A DNA stretch of 64,000 nt, from NCBI RefSeq assembly GCF_900496975.1, contig NZ_UFQC01000019.1:55917-119916 (forward strand), in the 5' to 3' direction. Under the pieces are notes generated by a model. That model had not been told where the DNA came from. It searched no databases and was given only the letters and a program-made list of their open reading frames with translations. Shown in pieces: positions 63,947-64,000 of this stretch (its first letter is position 1; each line of letters opens with the position of its first letter). This stretch comes from Achromobacter veterisilvae (GTDB taxonomy: Bacteria; Pseudomonadota; Gammaproteobacteria; Burkholderiales; Burkholderiaceae_B). The position numbers and the translations under genes are program-made.

Positions 63947-64000
63947 AGGTTGAAGGCGGCGGTTCGCCAGTGGAATCCGAGAGAATCGGGTTTCCAGGAC

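Overview
This is a high-GC chromosomal segment that most resembles Alcaligenaceae (Bordetella/Achromobacter type). The support is a Bug-family (tripartite tricarboxylate) receptor, three DUF4148 secreted proteins, a uvrA / MFS / ssb neighbourhood, divergent glcB/glcC, and the fmdB - DUF502 - aspS - EEP phosphatase - clsB order. The genus cannot be fixed from the sequence alone. No rRNA, tRNA, CRISPR or prophage was seen.

Layout. 1-8.4 kb: end of an M20 amidohydrolase, Bug receptor, LysR regulator, GST, uvrA, MFS transporter, ssb with two hairpins in its leader. 8.5-10 kb: an isolated, more A/T-rich pair (GT4 glycosyltransferase plus a translationally coupled unknown protein). 10-13.6 kb: two TetR-controlled modules whose operators can be read directly. 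One TetR has four 7-4-7 operators in front of duplicated DUF4148 genes and itself; the other has two 9-4-9 operators and governs a tiny membrane protein and a cysteine hydrolase. 13.6-16.9 kb: malate synthase G and its GlcC regulator with two TGGTCATACCA sites. 17-24 kb: housekeeping and metabolic genes (saccharopine-dehydrogenase-like, DUF4148, DUF1090, ubiA, an aminotransferase, fRMsr, DapA-like) separated by dispersed repeats.

24-28.5 kb holds a compact four-gene lipid operon: a histidine-box hydroxylase, a membrane fatty-acid desaturase, a KAS III fused to a heme-oxygenase-like metal-binding domain, and an unrecognised protein. I regard it as the best candidate for an undescribed pathway. 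28.5-38.3 kb: Na+/H+ antiporter-like protein, fmdB, DUF502, aspS, EEP phosphatase, clsB, two exporters and a membrane-tailed CoxG-like protein.

38.3 kb to the right edge is a surface-polysaccharide (O-antigen or capsule) locus, mosaic and A/T-richer. It encodes a pseudaminic-acid-type nonulosonate pathway with two gene fusions (PseG-PseH and a SpsF/PseF-like cytidylyltransferase joined to a class III aminotransferase), an aldo/keto reductase in the same operon, Ugd plus a UDP-glucuronate decarboxylase (UDP-xylose), Wzx, a Wzy candidate, Wzz, several transferases, O-acyltransferases and a phytanoyl-CoA-dioxygenase-like enzyme. Two internally deleted remnants of one IS1182-type element bracket an acyltransferase and the dioxygenase. 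At the right edge the order SDR - sugar transferase - WbpM-like matches the end of Pseudomonas-type O-antigen loci, but the WbpM-like frame stops after 24 codons.
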